64,000 nucleotides of DNA from Nageia nagi (GCA_050084985.1 JBITNC010000001.1:210304001-210368000); one strand, 5' to 3'. Positions 21,265-35,339 are shown, numbered from the stretch's first letter. Notes: generated from the sequence alone by a model not told the origin. Numbers and translations are program-made.

Positions 21265-21515
21265 ATATAAAATAATCATTTGAAAAAAAAATATCAAGCT
21301 AAAGAATTTCTAAGTAGGAGACTTTGTGTTAAAAGAAAACATCGATAAAATAACTACAAATGATGAGATCAAAGGAAAATTTGAGCCCAATTGGCTAGGA
21401 CAATTTATTGTAGTGTAAGCTATGGGATTAGCTGCATACATATTATATTTAATGGATGGAAATGAAGAAATAAAAACTTTCAATGACATACATTTGAATT
21501 TCTTCTATGCATGAA
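21265..21515 (+). pseudogene. Old gypsy integrase C-terminal tail
   Basis: KKYQAKEFLSR at about 21288, a GKFEPNWLGQFIV block at about 21372-21410, AAYILYLMDGNEE and FNDIHLNFFYA at about 21430-21510 form the GPY/F region that ends gypsy integrase. It follows RT after only 150 bases, so RNase H and the integrase core were deleted. Confidence 0.8.
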
Positions 21516-22462
21516 AGAATTACCCTATACCTTAAGCCATAATGATACATAAAAATGAGGTATGTGTACAATATCTTATATTTTTAGTTCAAGTTTTATT
21601 TTTGCGTTTCATAAGATAATGACACCATATTTTTGATCACACATAGTTAATGCCATAAATTTTTAAATTTAGTATAAAAAATTAAAAAATATCAAGAATT
21701 ATATTTATATATCATGGATGTAAAATACGTGATCATTGTTGGCTAATAGTATGACTAGTGAGAATTCAATCACTTAAAATGAATCCAATGATACAACCAT
21801 TAGTAAGGATATTAAAATTTATTCATACTAAATAAATGATAAACCTTATTGTGTATCCATACATGGTTATTATTATAGCAATAAAAGCATAATGTCTATG
21901 AATCATGTACATAAAATGCATGATTATCAATGGAAAAATATACATCTAGTAAGAGTTCACTCACTTAAAAGGAAATTGGATATACAACCATTAATGAGGA
22001 TGTTGATATTATTTCATACTCAATGGATGATGCACATAATTGTGTATCCAAATATATTGAAGAGTATTTCTAACCTCATTTCTATTATAGGGTATTTTCT
22101 AATCTATCATTTGTTGTATAGGTTCTAAAAAAAATCAAAGCATCAATTCTATTAGTAGTACTATCCACATGTTGTTGATGCTATTCATTATGCCATATCA
22201 AAGTTTGAAATCAATATACTTCTTATGCAAGATGGAGTAGTCACTTTTATGCTTGAGTATAGATAGTGAAAAAGAGATATGTCTTCATATTTTATCTTAA
22301 TGGTTACATCCATAGATATTTCTTAGGGAAACTAAGTCAAAATGGAGAAATGAAGGCTTTGAAACAAGGGATCATGTTGTTGTACAAGAGTTCAAAGTTC
22401 TCAAAATTTCATTCTACTCTTCTTCTTTGGATATGTAATTTCATGTATTTCATTACACCTCC
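21516..22462 (+). other. Spacer between pol and 3' LTR of the old gypsy element
   Basis: About 950 bases. Two similar segments occur at about 21760-21840 and 21940-22030 (GAGTTCACTCACTTAAAA../..ATACAACCATTA), a partial internal duplication. No recognised gene. Confidence 0.5.
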
Positions 22463-22476
22463 AAAGGGGGGAAAAA
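22463..22476 (+). other. Polypurine tract
   Basis: AAAGGGGGGAAAAA, six bases before the 3' LTR. Confidence 0.85.
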
Positions 22477-22482
22477 TATATA

Positions 22483-23083
22483 TGCCTAAAAATGAATTCT
22501 TATTTATTAAATAAATGATTTTTATAGCATAAATGGATATTTATTGTAAAAAGGAGTTAAAATATATCCAAATAAATGAAATCAATATAAAATTACCACT
22601 AAACAATGTAAGTGGTGTCAAATGTCTATAAATAAATTATGAATGATGTAATATGTATACCAAGAAAAGAAGAAGATCAAGATGTTGCCATAGAATAATA
22701 TCAATGGAAAATGATTCCTCATTAATAGATAATTAATAATAAAAGAGAACACATACATATCATACATCCAAACAATAATGGTATTTTGTAACACCACCTA
22801 CCTAAGGATATGTTATCTACCTTTCATAATGTTCTATGCACTTTAATTTTTGTATCTAATATTTCTTATTTTAAGGCATTGATGACATGCTATCACTAAG
22901 GCATTGATTCCATAGTTCTTGATTCCAATTGCATGGAGGTAGTATTCATAGCTCATATATCTAGATTTGATGGACATAGTTATTATTGTTAAGTATTAGT
23001 ATATTTCCTATATATATGTTAGTATTCCATTTGTAAAGAAAGAGTGCTTTGTTTATTGTAGTATATATTATTTTTCATCTACA
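22483..23083 (+). repeat. 3' LTR of the old gypsy element
   Basis: 601 bp, TGCCTAAAAATG.. to ..CATCTACA; aligns with 9137-9749. Confidence 0.85.
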
Positions 23084-23639
23084 AAAAGGCTATAAATATT
23101 TTATATACTTCCATGCTAAAAGAAATTATTAATGTAATATTTGATGGATCTTATGCATATTGTAAATAATGTTGCATCTTTGTAATGACCTTGTTACACC
23201 TGCTTATTTGACCAATCAAGTATGGAATCCTAATTATGATGATTTAGTTGATTTTTCATACTTAACATTAATATTATTTCCAATTATGTTATGGATTCAT
23301 ATAGGTGTTAAGATAATTTGAGAAGTTACAAACAAAGGAATTATATATGGTAAAAATAGAAAAAGATCTATATTAATGAAGTTAAATCTTTGATTCATGA
23401 AGATGAACAATTTTGATCTTGTAGGATGATAAATCTCAATAAGTAATATTTGTGAAAATATATTTAGTGTGCATATCAATTTGCATAATTAATTAATTAA
23501 ATTATAAAGAAAATTGTAAAGAAAGTTTTTAGATACCTAGAAATAATTTTACACCGAGGTATTTTATTTTTATCTTCAATAATTTTAAGGATTAGGGAAA
23601 AATGTTTAACCTAAGGTTGAGATGGCAAAATGTAATTCA

Positions 23640-26182
23640 TCCACTAATTATCATCAACCAAAGCCCTAATTTTTTACCTATTTTTTATTTTATTTATAAC
23701 ACTTGAATGATCTAGGAATGAACTAGGTTATCCCACATGAGTTTGATATGCTGCTAGCTAGTTCAGCACTCACATGGCAAGATTAGCCAAGAACCTAGGG
23801 TAACCAACCTTGATAAATGTTTTTGGTGTTCACTTTTCAACACTCACCCTATTAAAAATATTCCTCAAAAGTAACCTCATCATTCCTATTCCACATCCTA
23901 TGTACAATAGACTTTTTGATTATGATGTAGTGGTTTTCTATTAAGGGCCCATATCACTTGAGAGATCACACTTCCACTAAGTTAGTCATCATCTCCTAAT
24001 GATAACTCTTCATCTCATAGGAGTAGTTAAATTATCATAGATAAGCTTCCTTATGAGTAGGTAGCATCACCTATGAAATAATCATCATATCCCTATCTAC
24101 TAACTACAAGTGATATGACTACTAATTACCTTCACCCAATGATAGTAGTTTTTCCAATTGCTATCCCCACTTGACTCACTTATCAGAGAATATGAGTACT
24201 AACCTACCCATAACTATTAGTTGGTTCCAGTATATGGTTTTACATTCCCATGCCCATAACTTGGGTATCCATGGATATTAAATAATATCCTTAAGTGGTT
24301 ATTTAGTCTAATATATTTTTAAATTATTGACAAAAGAACCACCTATGTCCTACTAATATTTTCAAATAGTGAAGTGGATATAAGACATGTTTTAAAGTTT
24401 AATACCATTCATGCTTACCCATGAGGAGTACCTTGGAAGTCTTAGTTATGGCTTACACATGAAGGCACATGTTTTCTTGTTTATCCTATACATACTATAT
24501 CACATATATAGATCCACTTTTTAAAAGATCTCTTGAATACATAAAGTAACAAGTTATGAGGAAGGATCTTGCCACTATTGCAACAAAAGTAATGCAATGC
24601 TAATTGGTCCTCATGTAAATAATATTCCTTTCATTTTTCATCTAGCAAGGTAGGTTTACTTGGTTAAGGTTCTTCATTGCATTTCTTGCATTCATCCAAA
24701 AAGAATCTCAAATGATTCCATTTATCTCATGGGGTCCCATTGATATCCAACTGGATTTCAAGGGTCCTTAAGATATCCCAAATACTCATAAATTATCATT
24801 TGGAACCTCAAATCTAGTTTAGGTTTGATTCTAAGTTGATAGGATAATTCTATACTTATCAAGATTACAAACATAATTCATTTATAACTATTATCTAACA
24901 AGTATTAACCCTTACTCTATTTCAATAAGCATTAATCATGTAATACTCATAATGTTATTCATAAAGAGAAAGTAAAATCATCTATCTTACATTCATTTTG
25001 TAATATATTAACAAAATATAAGTACAAAATAATCCTTATAAATTTATTTATCAACATATAATATAATGACAAAACTTTCATAACTTATTACAAGAACATT
25101 AATACATCATAAGGCTAATAAAATTTAATGACTTTGGTAATTATCATCCTTTCGTAATACAAATATAGTATAACATACTATTTAATGAGTCATTATATGG
25201 TTTTTTGTGGAACACATACATTAATATTAAAAAAATAAGCATTAAGCATCTCCAACATTCATCGAGCAATGAGCATTAAAAATCAAACATCACTTTGGAA
25301 CTTGGTGGATGGATCAAGTACTAGGAAGGAGGAGGATCAGGACATACCTTTTTTTTACCATTATGCAAATGAAAACTAACTTTTATGACTATATTATTGA
25401 CCTCATGAGGTTTTTATTCCACTAGAGATACCTCACTTCCTTGGTCTTATTAACTTTGATTGACTAATATTCTAACCATATCATATTTCTAATATCACTA
25501 CATCCTCAAATAATTAAAAAGCACTCAATTTGAAATATCCTATCTTACTTCCTTTATACATATACATATATATTTTATTTTAAAGTAAAAATTTAATATC
25601 CAATTCTAAATTTTAATACCAATTCATTTAAAATATCACATATGATACATTGTTTCTATAATTTAACCACATAAATTCTATGAAATAACTATGACATAGA
25701 ATTCTTCCTTTAAACATTGGTTGCTCTTTTTACCTTTTTATTTTAATGTAAGTTAATATGAATGAATTCATTAAAGGTGAGTATTAAATAAATGGAGGAA
25801 ATTATTCATTTTGTTTCTAATATATAGCTTGAAACAATAATAAACTATCCTATTCCTTGTATTCTCTTTCCATAAGAGAGGTGAAATGGAAATCTTGATA
25901 GGGATTACTATGGACTTATCCAATATTAAATTCATTTATGTGGAGCAACATGAGTACAAAGGTAGACTCTATAAATTTTTATAGCATTGGTCCATCATAT
26001 GCTATTAGGGTAAATCAATGGCATTATAAAACTATTCAAAAAACACATAATAGAGAACATATAAGATAATCCAAATGTAGCCAAACTTTACAACAATTGC
26101 TAGATCTTTTCTAGCATATACTATTATGGGGCAAACAGAATGTATGTTGATCCATTAAATAAGAGTCAAAAATGGATTTTCA

Positions 26183-26271
<89 letters not shown>

Positions 26272-27430
26272 GCATTTGACATGCAAAATGGTAAAAATAC
26301 ATAGAGATCAGAATTAACAATAAATTTATTAACTAAATTGAGAGTAGAATGAGTATAAACATGCACTATCTCTAAAAGAATTATAATATAAAAATATAAA
26401 ATCAAAATTTACAAAATTTGTCAACATTATTTTAGAATAAGATGTAATGTAGGCAAGGAATAGAAGCATTTGTAAGTTTTGAAAAGGGTATCAAAGATGT
26501 TTCCCATTCATTTCTAGCAAGCACCTCTATGGAAGGAGATAAGGGTTCCCAAAGAGTAGTTTAAAAATGAACTTCCAGATAGATGCATAGATCAAATAAG
26601 AAGGGAACACAATGCTTAGGTGTGGAGAAAGATTAATGGATTATGCACAACTATCTATGGTGAGTTTTTAGAGTTGGTGAATGCCATCATTTGCAATCAA
26701 GGGAGCACACAAGGAGTATATGGAGAATCATCAAACATATTTGAAATAATTCTTAATCAAATTTTATGATGTAAGGCTCAAAGAGAATATATGATTATTT
26801 ATCAAAGGGTAATTGTAAAGGTTTTACACCAAATATTAGTGATTACTCAAATAGCCATATATTCAAATGTATATAAATTCAATTACTTAGTATTAATTCA
26901 TAATATATGCTAAATCTCACATTGGAGGACATAAGAAGGAAAATATTTTACTAGTCTCCTCAAAAATATCACAAAATGTATAGTGTAATTTGTATTAAGA
27001 ACTTTTCACCACTAAATTTAAGTAAAGAAAAGCTAATAAGGTCCCATCCCTCTACTTTTAAGGAAAATTCATGGTATCAACCTCCACATGCATTACAACA
27101 AATAAATAAATCAATATGTTTGTAATTGAACTCGAAATTTTACATGATTTATGATGGTAATAGGGTGTGTTAATGAATCAACATCAATCATTTCCTCCTC
27201 TTATCCTTTTGTTCACATCACCAATTCACCTTTGGTTCATAGGGTATTTAGGTTGCTTCTCCATCCTATGACCTATGTCAAAACATCTCAAAGCTAGCAT
27301 AAATTATCATAAATAAATATATATTCATATATTAAACTTGTCATTACCATAGTATTATGCAAACATAATTCATTCAAATTCTTGATGGTACTCAAGGTCA
27401 AACAGTGTCTTAAGGTGGTTCATGACACAA
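23640..27430. other. About 3.8-kb insert of unknown type inside the left repeat
   Basis: Absent from the right copy, so it is an insertion (or was lost there). Edges are approximate because the junctions are A-rich. I find no transposon protein, LTR pair or inverted repeats by eye. It contains an 86-bp (TA)n microsatellite at 26183-26268. A stretch near 27118 (TGTAATTGAACTC.AAATTTTACATGA) resembles one in the repeat itself near 29452. Confidence 0.5.
26183..26268. repeat. (TA)n microsatellite
   Basis: Almost uninterrupted TA for 86 bases with one TG break near 26203. Confidence 0.95.
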
Positions 27431-30400
27431 AAATCATTATTAATATACCCTAAGGTATAAATATTCCATTGTACAAAATTCCTTGGAATTTTATGTGATG
27501 TTTCCCAAATAATTTAATGCTATTTAAGACTTATGGGTTAAAAATAAATGCTAAGTAAAATGAGCCATGTGGAGAAGCACTTTATTCTCCACCCAAAATA
27601 AAGTTAGTGATGTAAGCTATAGTAATGTTAGTTTGGAATTATTTACAAACATTTTAGTATAAATACCATATGGATTTTTGAATTAAAACATAATATATTT
27701 ACTCTCATAAATTTCCATGGATAGAAGCTACCCCTTATGTTAGGTATTTTTAAATTTTAGCAATGGTTTATTAATTTCTTTTGAGTTTTCTTTTTAAATC
27801 CATTCCTAGAATATTTAAATGCATTTTATATTTTATTTAAGAGCTTTGTTATTTTATGAATTTACTTCAATATCTTGTATTTTTATTAGAATATATCATT
27901 TTTTTAAATGATCAATTAAATATTAGTTTAATAGAAGAAGGCTTGAGTTAGTCATGAGTATTATGATATTTTTTGATATTGCTTGTATCACCTCTCCTTG
28001 TGTATGATTCCTTTCATTTTTCCACTAGTCTATGTTAAACCAAGTAAGGCTATCTCTATTAGGAATGAGAACCAAATCCTTATTTCCCTTATTAATGTAG
28101 TAAAGACCTAAATATGGGTATCCCTTTATGAGGATTTGTGTCTCTTTGGAAATTAAGTGTACCAAATATTAATCATTTAGGATAATTTTAGTTATTCCAA
28201 AGTCATTACATCTAATTTTAGAAGATTTTGGATAATTTGGGGAAGAGTTAGTGAATTTTTGGATTTTTATTAGAGATTTTATCCATAAACCAGGCATGGA
28301 AAATCATTATAACTTATTAGCAGGGGAAGACTACTTGGTGTACTTACATGTTCATTATGTATTAAAGAATTTATTTTCCCTTGTGAATAATTTTAATAAA
28401 ATTGTACAACCATGTATCCTTAAAAAAATAAGTCTTTTTGTATTTGAATATTCTTTATCAATCACCATATAAGACTCTAGTATTCTCCTATGTAATGGAT
28501 GAAGTATAATATTTTGGATCATAGAGGTAATATAGCATCCTTATGGAACCTAATGATGTTCTTATTCATGTTACACATCTATTTGTATTGGAAGATGTCC
28601 TATTCTATGCAAGAGCTTTAGAAATTAGTTTTTTCTTAGAGAAAATGATGGGAAAAGTTGAATGATTTGGGCAAGATACTACTATTGTTTAACATATTAG
28701 TAAATTAGTTTCAATGTCTATCAAATGAATCTACTTTGATATCATGTTACATGATAAGGGTTCTCATTTAGTATGTATTAATTATGAAAATGGGTAACAA
28801 TCAAATATGCTTAGAAGCTTTTATTAAAGGGGAATGGCGAGGAAGAATATGATGTACTCCCTCCTTTCAATAGCATGAAGTTCTTAAAATTTGTATTTGA
28901 AATCATGGCTCAATTATGGGGCATTGATGAAACACATTATTTACCATTTTTGTAAACCTTTTTAAAGGCCATCATGGGGAAATAAAGAGTATAAATGGAA
29001 AGAATATGGAAACCCTCTTTAATCTCTAATTCAATATGTTTTCTTGCTACTAACCTAAATTATTATCTTATCTTATGGTGATCTACCTATGAGAAAATCA
29101 TATAAGAAAACTAGACTATGGATGCCCTTATCAAGCTATTCACTTGAAGCTTGAAATAGAACCATGTCCATCAATATTATCCTTATTTTTGATATCTTAT
29201 CCTTAAGAAAATGGTAGTAAAATAGCTTGAATAATGCAAGATAATTTTTAGAAGTTTTAAATTCCTTATTATGATTTGAAACATCATCTTCATCTTTGTA
29301 AATCATGTTTACCCTTTGGAAAAATGTATATTAAAATTGTACAATACTCTACTTTATTCTAGTCCTTTCTAAAGCATAACCTTCAAGGTGGCAATACAAT
29401 AATTTCATATTGATAATTGGGATGCATAAGTATTATTTTTCCCATATATGTAATTGAACTCCAAATTTTACATGAGATATAATAATTTATTATGACCATA
29501 TAAAAATATATTGATTTTTATTGTTAGTGTTTATTGGAAATATATTTTTGATTGTTTTGAAACTCATACAATTAGTAGTAAAGGTAAATGAGACTATAAA
29601 TTTATTTTTCATTTATAGAGTAGCATGCAAGGCATCCCCATGTTCTTCCCATATATCTTGATTTTCTCCCATACATTTTTCATGACTATTTCTAGAGAGA
29701 TCAAAGTGAAAAGATTTCAAAATTTGAATCACCATTGATTTGAATAGAAGCATTATAGTTCATAACTATGTTATAGCAATACTTATATATTAAATTTCTT
29801 GAATATAAGAAATAATTATTTTTTGCACATTAGAAGTTATATAGTTTACTCAATTAATTTTAACAAAAATACACAGTATAGTAAATCAAATGGAATGCAT
29901 AACCTTTTAGAATAGAGTGAGCAAGGATGGTATTTAATGTGATAATGGGATTAAGGATGTATGTTGATACTTTTGGGTAAAGAAAGTATTTCAATTGAAA
30001 ATACTTTTCATATTTATCAAAATTTGAGGATTAGGTATGAATATTTATTGATTTTAGATATATATAATAATGAATACTACACATCTGATAAGTACATAAC
30101 TTCCTAGACTCTCCAAAGATCAAGAGGAAACATACCAAGGGAATACACAAGGAAAGCTTTTCTCCATTAGAGGTTTTGAAATCCTTGGTGGATGTATTTA
30201 AATATTTAAAACTATGATTTAATTCATTATTTTACATAATAAAATAATGTTGGATGTGGCCTATAGCTTATGGATTTTGTTTCTTGAGGTTACATCAGGA
30301 ATTTCTCATGTTAATCAAATCTCTATATCGATGGTGAATGTATTTGAATTTTACTCAATCTCTTTAATTATTTTTATAATTAAATGATTGAATGATTTAG

Positions 30401-30907
30401 GTTTATGTGTATTAAAATTATTTATATACAATAAAATGTCAATTTATGTAAGGTACCATAAGTGAAAGATTAGGTCTTACTAAAGAACTTATATGGATGT
30501 TGCCACATTTAAACTCATATAAATGAAAAATAAAAGATGGTAATAATGTAATAAAGGAATATCACTAAGGTATGAAACAAAAATCATAAGTTAAATTATT
30601 TTAAAGTTTTAATTATAAATTTATAGATTTAACTTAGTATGAGAAAATAGATAAATTCCACACAATAATATCCTAAATAAGGATTTTAATCTATGATTTC
30701 AAAGTAAAGGACTTTATAGTTAATTAATGTTGAAAGGGTTAGTATTGAATCTAGAGTTTATTTAGAACCAAAATGAACTATATATATATATATATTAATT
30801 ATTAAAAACACATCAAATGGATATGTTATTTATGATTAAAACCTAATCATGGAAATAGGTTATAATGATACCTTGATTGACCTCACTAATAAATGTAAAC
30901 TTGTGCA

Positions 30908-31967
30908 TGAATTGAGATTCAAGGAATAGAGAAATAAAAGGCTTAAATATTATATAGCTGACTTGTTAAATATTAATACATAGGAAATGTGAAAGAGAAC
31001 TAGAGAGTGACATATTTCCCTAATAGAATAAAAGATAAATCAAATCTATAAAAGAATGAATATCTATCTAAGAAAAATTATGATTCAAGACCCTTAGTTG
31101 AATGAAATAGATTTGCAAAAGAACTTATCTTTGTTGAAGATATTTTAGATGAAGTAAGATTTTTCTATGATAAATTTGATGGAGAAAGTGTACTTGAAGT
31201 AACTATGAATTTTAAAAGTGCAATTCTCCTCCCTATTGAAGAAAATCCAATTCAAATTATGACACCACCTACTATTATGCCAAATCATGAAGCAAATTTA
31301 TAAGCCATAACAAAACGATTAAACTCAATTGGTGCTAATGTATATACTAAAAAACTATGGTTCATTGAAGGGATATAATATATAATTAACTAGATGAAAA
31401 TAAATATTCTACCTTATTATGTAATGATATTAAATGAATGGAAAATAATTTCAATAAAAAGGTTTCTCATGGTTTCATCATTGCTATCTAAAATTCTTAC
31501 TTTATTTAATAAGGTTTATTAAAGTTTCCACTGACAAACCCAAGGGGTAGTTTATGTCCTAAGAAAATAATTAAATATTCACATAATAGAACTTGTTAAT
31601 GTACAAGTCTAAATCAACATTTGTAGGAGGATTTGGGATAAAATCCATCATATTTTAGGATATAGTTTGAAATCCATAAAATAAATAATATAATGGGAAA
31701 GAATATAACTTCCTTATTATTTAGAAAGTTTGAACAAGTAGGTAGTATCCCATGGCATACATAATTTTAAAATTAACCATGAAGTAGCAAGCGATCCTAA
31801 GTATTCCCTGGGTGAAATAGAGGAAGGACCAATATATGCTATAACTCATATAAGGAGTGGATTATAGAGAAAATAAAGAATGATTTTCCAAGTTAAATTA
31901 GGATAAGAGAGTACTTGAATAAAGAGGCATAAATCCTCTTTAGTTTTTAGTTAAGTGATAATTGTAG
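30908..31967 (+). pseudogene. Internal coding remnant of the giant element
   Basis: In one frame at about 31119-31370 the text runs FVEDILDEVRFFYDKFDGES, MNFKSAILLPIEENPIQIM, one stop, AITKRLNSIGANVYTKKL. The long low-stop stretch suggests former coding sequence, but I do not recognise a family. The rest of this 1-kb block has no clear signal. It ends at the Tat insertion. Confidence 0.35.
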
Positions 31968-31972
31968 ACACC
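31968..31972. repeat. Target site duplication ATAAT (left)
   Basis: Equals 51266-51270 and borders both LTRs of the Tat element exactly. Confidence 0.85.
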
Positions 31973-32765
31973 CAAAAATGACCCTTCTTTTGATAAGTGA
32001 AAGAAGAACAAAAAATTATAACTAAATTAAAAAGTTTACTATAGTTATCTAAATGTCAACATATGACTCCTAAATATGAGTGATTAATACTAATTGTTGG
32101 CATCCAAACCTAGATGTTGGTGACTCTAAACTTAGAAAAATCAAAGAAAAAATGAAAAAATCAAGGCACCCAAGGAAATAAACCAAAAAATGTTAGATGA
32201 ATCATCCTTGACCCTATGCCCTACTCGATGCAGATAAACCCTATGAAAAGGTTGGATGAGCTTTTTTATCCTATCCTTGCCTCCAAAATACAACTTTGGC
32301 CATCCCAAAAAAAGTATTATTGCATTACATTTTTTCCATGCTTTCATACTTGTATTACATTATACTTTCATGCATTTTTAACCATGTGAGTAGGTATGTT
32401 TGATATGTTTGTTGTTTGCATGTATGCAAGATTTTTGAGTGCATGTTATCTAGTTTGAATAGAAGAAAGCTAAAGAACTACTAGCAACCAAAGATCATCA
32501 CCAACATTTTCTTATAGGTTTTGGGGATACTACTAAAGGGTTGTAGACATTGATATGCTCATTCAAAGGAGGCCCAAGGGATCCTATATCTTCCTTCATA
32601 AATAAAAGGCCCTTTTTGTACAAGGCACTATTTATACATCATAAATTGACATGAAATTTCTCATTATAAACTAATTATTGAGGTTAATTCAAAATTCAAT
32701 AAAAAAGTGTTGTTGGTTGTAACATGATTTGTTCTATTTACTAATAGGGTTTTTTGGGTAGTACA
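31973..32765 (+). repeat. 5' LTR of the Tat element, promoter region deleted
   Basis: TGTAGACACCC.. to ..GGGTAGTACA, 793 bp. Compared with the right LTR it lacks about 85 bases near 32305, which in the right copy include the TATA box. Confidence 0.9.
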
Positions 32766-32768
32766 TTT

Positions 32769-32786
32769 TGGCATTAGAAGGAGGGT
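32769..32786 (+). other. Primer binding site
   Basis: TGGCATTAGAAGGAGGGT starts four bases after the LTR end. It probably derives from a TGGCGC-type site by CpG decay; the tRNA was not identified. Confidence 0.7.
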
Positions 32787-34940
32787 AGTCGTACATAAGC
32801 TACATTAAAAATAAGGTGTAAGGGTATTTTTCATATTTTATTATTCATTTTTATATTTGTGTCTTGTAGTATTGATACTAATTTTATGTTGTTTTTATGT
32901 TTTTTATTTATTATTTTTGATGTGTGAACATTGGTAACCCAAATTTGCATGCTTACAACTTGAGTAAGATGTTAACAATTTTTATCAAAATCCTATAATT
33001 TGGAAATATACATTTTATGTAAAAAATATGAAAACACCAATAATTTAAGTAAAATACCAATGATTGAAGGAAAATGCCAATAATTGAATGAAAATGTCCA
33101 CAATTGAAGGAAAACACCCAAAATCCTAAATCAAATTATGAAATGCCAATGATTGAAAATAGAGGGTATACATTTCAAATTTTGTCAATTCTAAAAGTGT
33201 AACTTAGGCACTAAAATGGAAAATAGAAATAAATCCATTTTCTATGATTTCTCTACTAAGATTTCATATAGGAAGGGTAGATGAATGTTTAGGTAACATG
33301 CATTATTTTGCTTCATTTTTAGTAAATTCAATAAATGCTATTTATCTTTATTTGCTTTAGGAATGTACTAATAAACTCACTTAAAATTTTTTATTTACAC
33401 CCACTTATGCTCTCCCTTTGCATCAAAAGGTGATTTTAGGTGATCAAAATGGGTGTGATAGGAAAAGAGTAAATGAATCCTTTTTCTTTTTTCATTTTAT
33501 CTCAATAAGATTGGTAATGAACTCTCATTAAATTACTTTCACACTTGGAAGGAGGAATTAACTTTTATTAAGAATATAATGAATATAAGGTTAATTTACC
33601 AAGGTTAAGGTAGATTAAAACATAATTAAATTAGTTAATTGATTGGGTGGGTATTCACCTTCATATTAATACTCTTCCTATCTACCTTACCACTCTAAAA
33701 GGAGGTCAAAGGAATGTGACTAGAAGAGAAGTTAAAGAACATCATGTAAAGAAATTTATTTCACATTAGAACCCTTATTATCTACTTTACCACTTTGAAA
33801 TGAGGTCCAAGGATTATGACTTGAAGAGGAGTTAAAGAATCTCATTTAAGGTAATTTATATTTACTTAATGGCTTCTTACATGTCTCATCCTACTCTCTC
33901 GAAAGGAGGTCAAAGGTAGATGTGATTAGTAAGAAGTGGTAAATGAAATTCACATAATTACTTCCACACTTGGAAGGAGTAAATGAATTTCATTAAGCAT
34001 TCGCTAAAGAATTACACTAAAGTGGTAATGAATTTTGATGGTTAGATTAAGACTCATTAATTAGAACACTACTTTTTCCTATAATCAAAGGATATGTATT
34101 GTAGGGTTCGGTTGTAGTTATCATGAGTTGTATTTATTTTTTAAATGAATATTTATGAAACCTTCTAAATTAAAAATCAATGAGTTGAAGGTGATGACCA
34201 ACTAGTAATTCTTATACTCTTTGTGTACCCATTGACCACACCATAAGCCATAGAGCCAAACTTAGAGATGAATACTAGGTTTTAGGATAGAATTCATCAC
34301 TTTCCATCAAGAGACTTTAAATAAGGAGTCTATCCTTAGATTCCACTATCAAGATAGTCTTTAACAGTATTCCTTGCACCCCATTGCACTAAGGACACCA
34401 CTTTAGACACCAAGCTAATACTACTCCATAGATGGCCTATACAACTCTAGCCTACCCTTGTTTAGACACCTAACTAGAAAAAATAATATAAGAAATTTAA
34501 TAAGAATAAAATGAACAATTCACATTGCTCATTAAGAAATATTAATTCAATTTACCAAAAAAATTAGATAAGATAATCACACCAAAAAGGTGAGTTCTAA
34601 ATAGGTTATTTGTGCATCTACATATTTTCTTGATAATATAAATCAAAAACAAAAAAAATATAATTGCTATAAAGGATGTGTGTTTTTCTTTATTTCTTTT
34701 CTAGCAAAAAACTAAAACAAAATTAAAAAAATATAGTCTCAAAAAATAGAAGAGAATGGTTAACACTTGTTCTCAAATGGCTCATCAAAAATAGGAGCCC
34801 TCTGAAGAAACTTACCAAGAAGGAAAACCTAATCATAGGCCTCATAGGTCTGGTATATATATCAAGGAGAGGAACTCCTTGAGAAATAGATTATACCTTA
34901 AATGATGTAAGACAACATTTCACATAGTTAAGAATTTCTC
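32787..34940 (+). other. Tat leader with tandem repeats
   Basis: No coding signal. At about 33028-33115 a 20-bp unit (like AAAATGCCAATAATTGAAGG) is repeated four to five times. At about 33679-33960 a degenerate unit of about 100 bp (TCTACYTTACCACT..AAAGGAGGTC..GAGTTAAAGAA) occurs three times, and CACACTTGGAAGGAG appears at 33540 and 33968. Confidence 0.6.
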
Positions 34941-35335
34941 ATTCTTCTCACACTCATAGTCTTCCATTAGAATTGAATTATTTGGTAGAAGATACACCAA
35001 CATGTAATCAAGAAAAAATCATTTTAAGAATTATTACCTCATCACAAATGCATTTAACTTATGTCATATTAAAAAAGAGTCCTTTTAAACCTAAGTATGA
35101 TAATGTTATGTGTTATCTACTAGATGGACATCTTGTTCAATCCTATATAAGATAAGATGATTACACCTCTTCCATCATCTCTAGAAGGATGGAAGAATTT
35201 GATGATAGAATTTTGATACATATAGCTACCTTAGTATCTAAATCAAGGATTCATGTTAGGTTGTATAATTATTCTTATAATATTTTAAAACAAACACATA
35301 TACCCAAAGGATTACCTATTCTTCTTTTATCACTA
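34940..35335 (+). pseudogene. First reading frame of the Tat element (gag N-terminus or ORF1)
   Basis: One frame reads LNYLVEDTPTCNQEKIILRI, LTYVILKKSPFKPKYDNV, a TAA, DDYTSSIISRRMEEFDDRIL and RIHVRLYNYSYNILKQTHIP. The density of coding-like text in a single frame for 130 codons, with only one stop, supports a real former gene just upstream of gag. Function unknown; some Tat elements have an ORF before gag. Confidence 0.45.
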
Positions 35336-35339
35336 GCCA

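Larger units (their letters stand above)
9137..23083 (+). mobile_element. Old Ty3/gypsy element (Athila/Tat branch), split by a Copia insertion
   Basis: Direct repeats at 9137-9749 and 22483-23083 are its LTRs. Between them are a primer site, gag C-terminus, protease, RT and integrase tail in plus orientation, with a polypurine tract before the right LTR. A complete Copia element (12238-19781, target duplication CTCCT) sits in the middle; without it the gypsy element is about 6.4 kb. RNase H and most of integrase are missing between about 21110 and 21265, so it is internally deleted. The LTRs differ by well over one base in ten by eye, so it is much older than the Copia insertion. No clear target duplication flanks it. 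Confidence 0.85.
23181..30907 (+). repeat. Left copy (5' LTR) of the 3.95-kb direct repeat, interrupted
   Basis: Segments 23181-about 23640 and about 27430-30907 match the right copy at 54405-54521 plus 57413-61238, by eye roughly four bases in five or better. No coding sequence is recognised. CTTGGAATTTTATGTGATG at 27483 and 57784 is a good anchor. Confidence 0.75.

Noticed and set aside
26166-26405. 79-codon minus-strand frame of alternating Ile/Tyr
   Set aside because: Translation of a (TA)n microsatellite, not a gene.
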